In this document: positions 6,341 through 6,976 of the stretch, in pieces | How positions within the stretch are numbered: the stretch's first letter is position 1 | How the letters are laid out: every line of letters starts with the position of its first letter | From: JADLHS01 sp036274115 | GTDB taxonomy: Bacteria; Verrucomicrobiota; Verrucomicrobiia; Limisphaerales; JADLHS01 | NCBI GenBank assembly: GCA_036274115.1 | Contig: DASUGI010000226.1 | Location: 1 to 6,976, forward strand | Length of the DNA: 6,976 nt | Direction of reading: 5' to 3' | Position numbers and translations under genes: made by a program | The notes under the pieces: model-generated | What the model saw: the letters and a program-made list of their open reading frames with translations, nothing else | Told to the model about the DNA's origin: nothing | Databases searched by the model: none

Positions 6341-6871
6341 TCACCCTTCACGCCGTGGTAGTTCCCAACGCCAGACCAGTCCATCTTCAGGATCGTGGAA
6401 CTCGCCCGCCTGATGGAAACCACATTTGATCAACACGCGCGTCGACGCATTCTTTTCCGGGAGCGTGTGGGCCCGGATGGTGCGGACGCCGGGGGAATTC
6501 CGCGCCAAGCTCACGAGCGCTTGCGCTGCTTCCGTCGCATACCCCTTGCCCTGATAACCCGGCACAATGCCGTAAGCAATCTCTACCATTCCCTCCGCGC
6601 CCGGAGGACCTTTAAAGCCGCACGCGCCAATCATCAATCCGCTGGCTTTGTGCGCGAGGCCAAATCCATGGGTCCACGGATCGCTGGTTGTCGCTGTTTT
6701 CAATTTGGCCAGCCACTCCGGCGACACCTCTTTGGAAACAAAGAAATCTCTCAACCCATTCGCCGGTTTGTGCCCGATGCTCCGCTCATAGTGTTCCGGG
6801 CCATCAATCAAAGCCAGCACGTGCTTCGGTTCATGAAGAATCAGCTTGAGGCTTTGCGTTTCGAGATTCAT
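6341..6871 (-). CDS. GNAT family N-acetyltransferase (RimJ/RimL-like)
   Basis: A 176-aa protein with the GNAT fold. Motif A is clear: VEIAYGIVPGYQGKGYATEA (96-115) contains the acetyl-CoA pyrophosphate-binding QGKGYA (Q107, G108, G110, A112). Motif B follows as LPEKNASTRVL (137-147) and KCGF (149-152), the usual 'N.aS.rvl.k.GF' pattern of RimJ/RimL-type (Acetyltransf_3) enzymes. The N-terminal part (TQSLKLIL, residues 5-12) also fits that subgroup. The enzyme transfers an acetyl group from acetyl-CoA to a primary amine, in the cytosol. The substrate cannot be told: ribosomal protein N-termini, amino acids and antibiotics are all known for relatives. The length is normal. The frame is open upstream to a TTG at 6904, but ATG 6871 places the conserved start correctly. 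It is the first recognisable gene of the minus-strand run, and 3 nt separate it from the zinc-ribbon gene. Confidence 0.9.
   Translation of the reverse strand: MNLETQSLKLILHEPKHVLALIDGPEHYERSIGHKPANGLRDFFVSKEVSPEWLAKLKTATTSDPWTHGFGLAHKASGLMIGACGFKGPPGAEGMVEIAYGIVPGYQGKGYATEAAQALVSLARNSPGVRTIRAHTLPEKNASTRVLIKCGFHQAGEFHDPEDGLVWRWELPRREG
6344..6349 (-). promoter_or_regulatory. Ribosome binding site of the zinc-ribbon gene
   Basis: GAAGGG on the minus strand, 6 nt before the ATG at 6337 and overlapping the last codons of the upstream acetyltransferase gene. It is the clearest Shine-Dalgarno in the window and fixes the start of the zinc-ribbon gene. Its position inside the upstream reading frame supports translational coupling. 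Confidence 0.65.
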
Positions 6872-6976
6872 GCATTTGGCACCACGGTTCTGAGCCGTCT
6901 GCAAAATGGGAGCGACTGCCGGCGATAATGCCGTCGATTACCCCGCCATAGCAATCAAAACCCGGAGCAGCGGCAC

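Noticed and set aside
6831..6974. Open minus-strand frame entering from the right edge (47 codons to a TGA), overlapping the acetyltransferase start by 41 bp
   Set aside because: It could be the end of an upstream gene, but no family is recognisable (it contains CYGGVIDGIIAG) and the overlap would be long. It cannot be decided without sequence beyond 6976.

Overview
The window looks like chromosomal DNA of a Verrucomicrobiota bacterium, plausibly a Pedosphaera/Limisphaerales-type soil or freshwater lineage. The best clue is the gene at 2011-2904, which has the FTLIELLVVIAIIAILAAILLPAL-type pseudopilin N-terminus and an H-x9-DG C-terminal signature. That combination is greatly expanded in Verrucomicrobiota and Planctomycetota. 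Short lipoproteins and a lineage-style envelope protein of unknown function fit the same picture. The phylum is an inference from protein style; no rRNA or marker gene is present.

Layout. Positions 1-1824 carry three genes on the minus strand. In order of transcription they are a secreted S1/P1-type zinc nuclease/phospholipase (784-1824), a small lipoprotein gene broken by two compensating frameshifts (222-713), and the first 61 codons of a DUF423 membrane protein that runs off the left edge (1-183). A 186-bp divergent intergenic region (1825-2010) separates the nuclease from the plus-strand pseudopilin-like gene and contains a strong hairpin. The pseudopilin gene converges, 14 bp tail to tail, on a five-gene minus-strand run.

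The five-gene run (2919-6871), in order of transcription, is: GNAT acetyltransferase, zinc-ribbon two-TM protein, SnoaL/NTF2-like lipoprotein, a 437-aa membrane-anchored protein of unknown function, and a two-TM, coiled-coil protein ending in a GrpE-like domain. The first three genes are 3 and 2 nt apart and are probably translationally coupled. The last two follow after gaps of 47 and 43 nt. Four of the five products are predicted to be membrane- or lipid-anchored, so the run reads as an envelope-related operon of unknown purpose, not a recognised pathway.

No rRNA, tRNA, CRISPR array, insertion sequence or phage gene was found, and no gene-free stretch exceeds 300 bases. I did not find a convincing new defence or mobile system. 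The items most worth a second look are the membrane-tethered GrpE-like protein, the doubly frameshifted lipoprotein, the coupled zinc-ribbon gene, and the hairpin in front of the pseudopilin gene.
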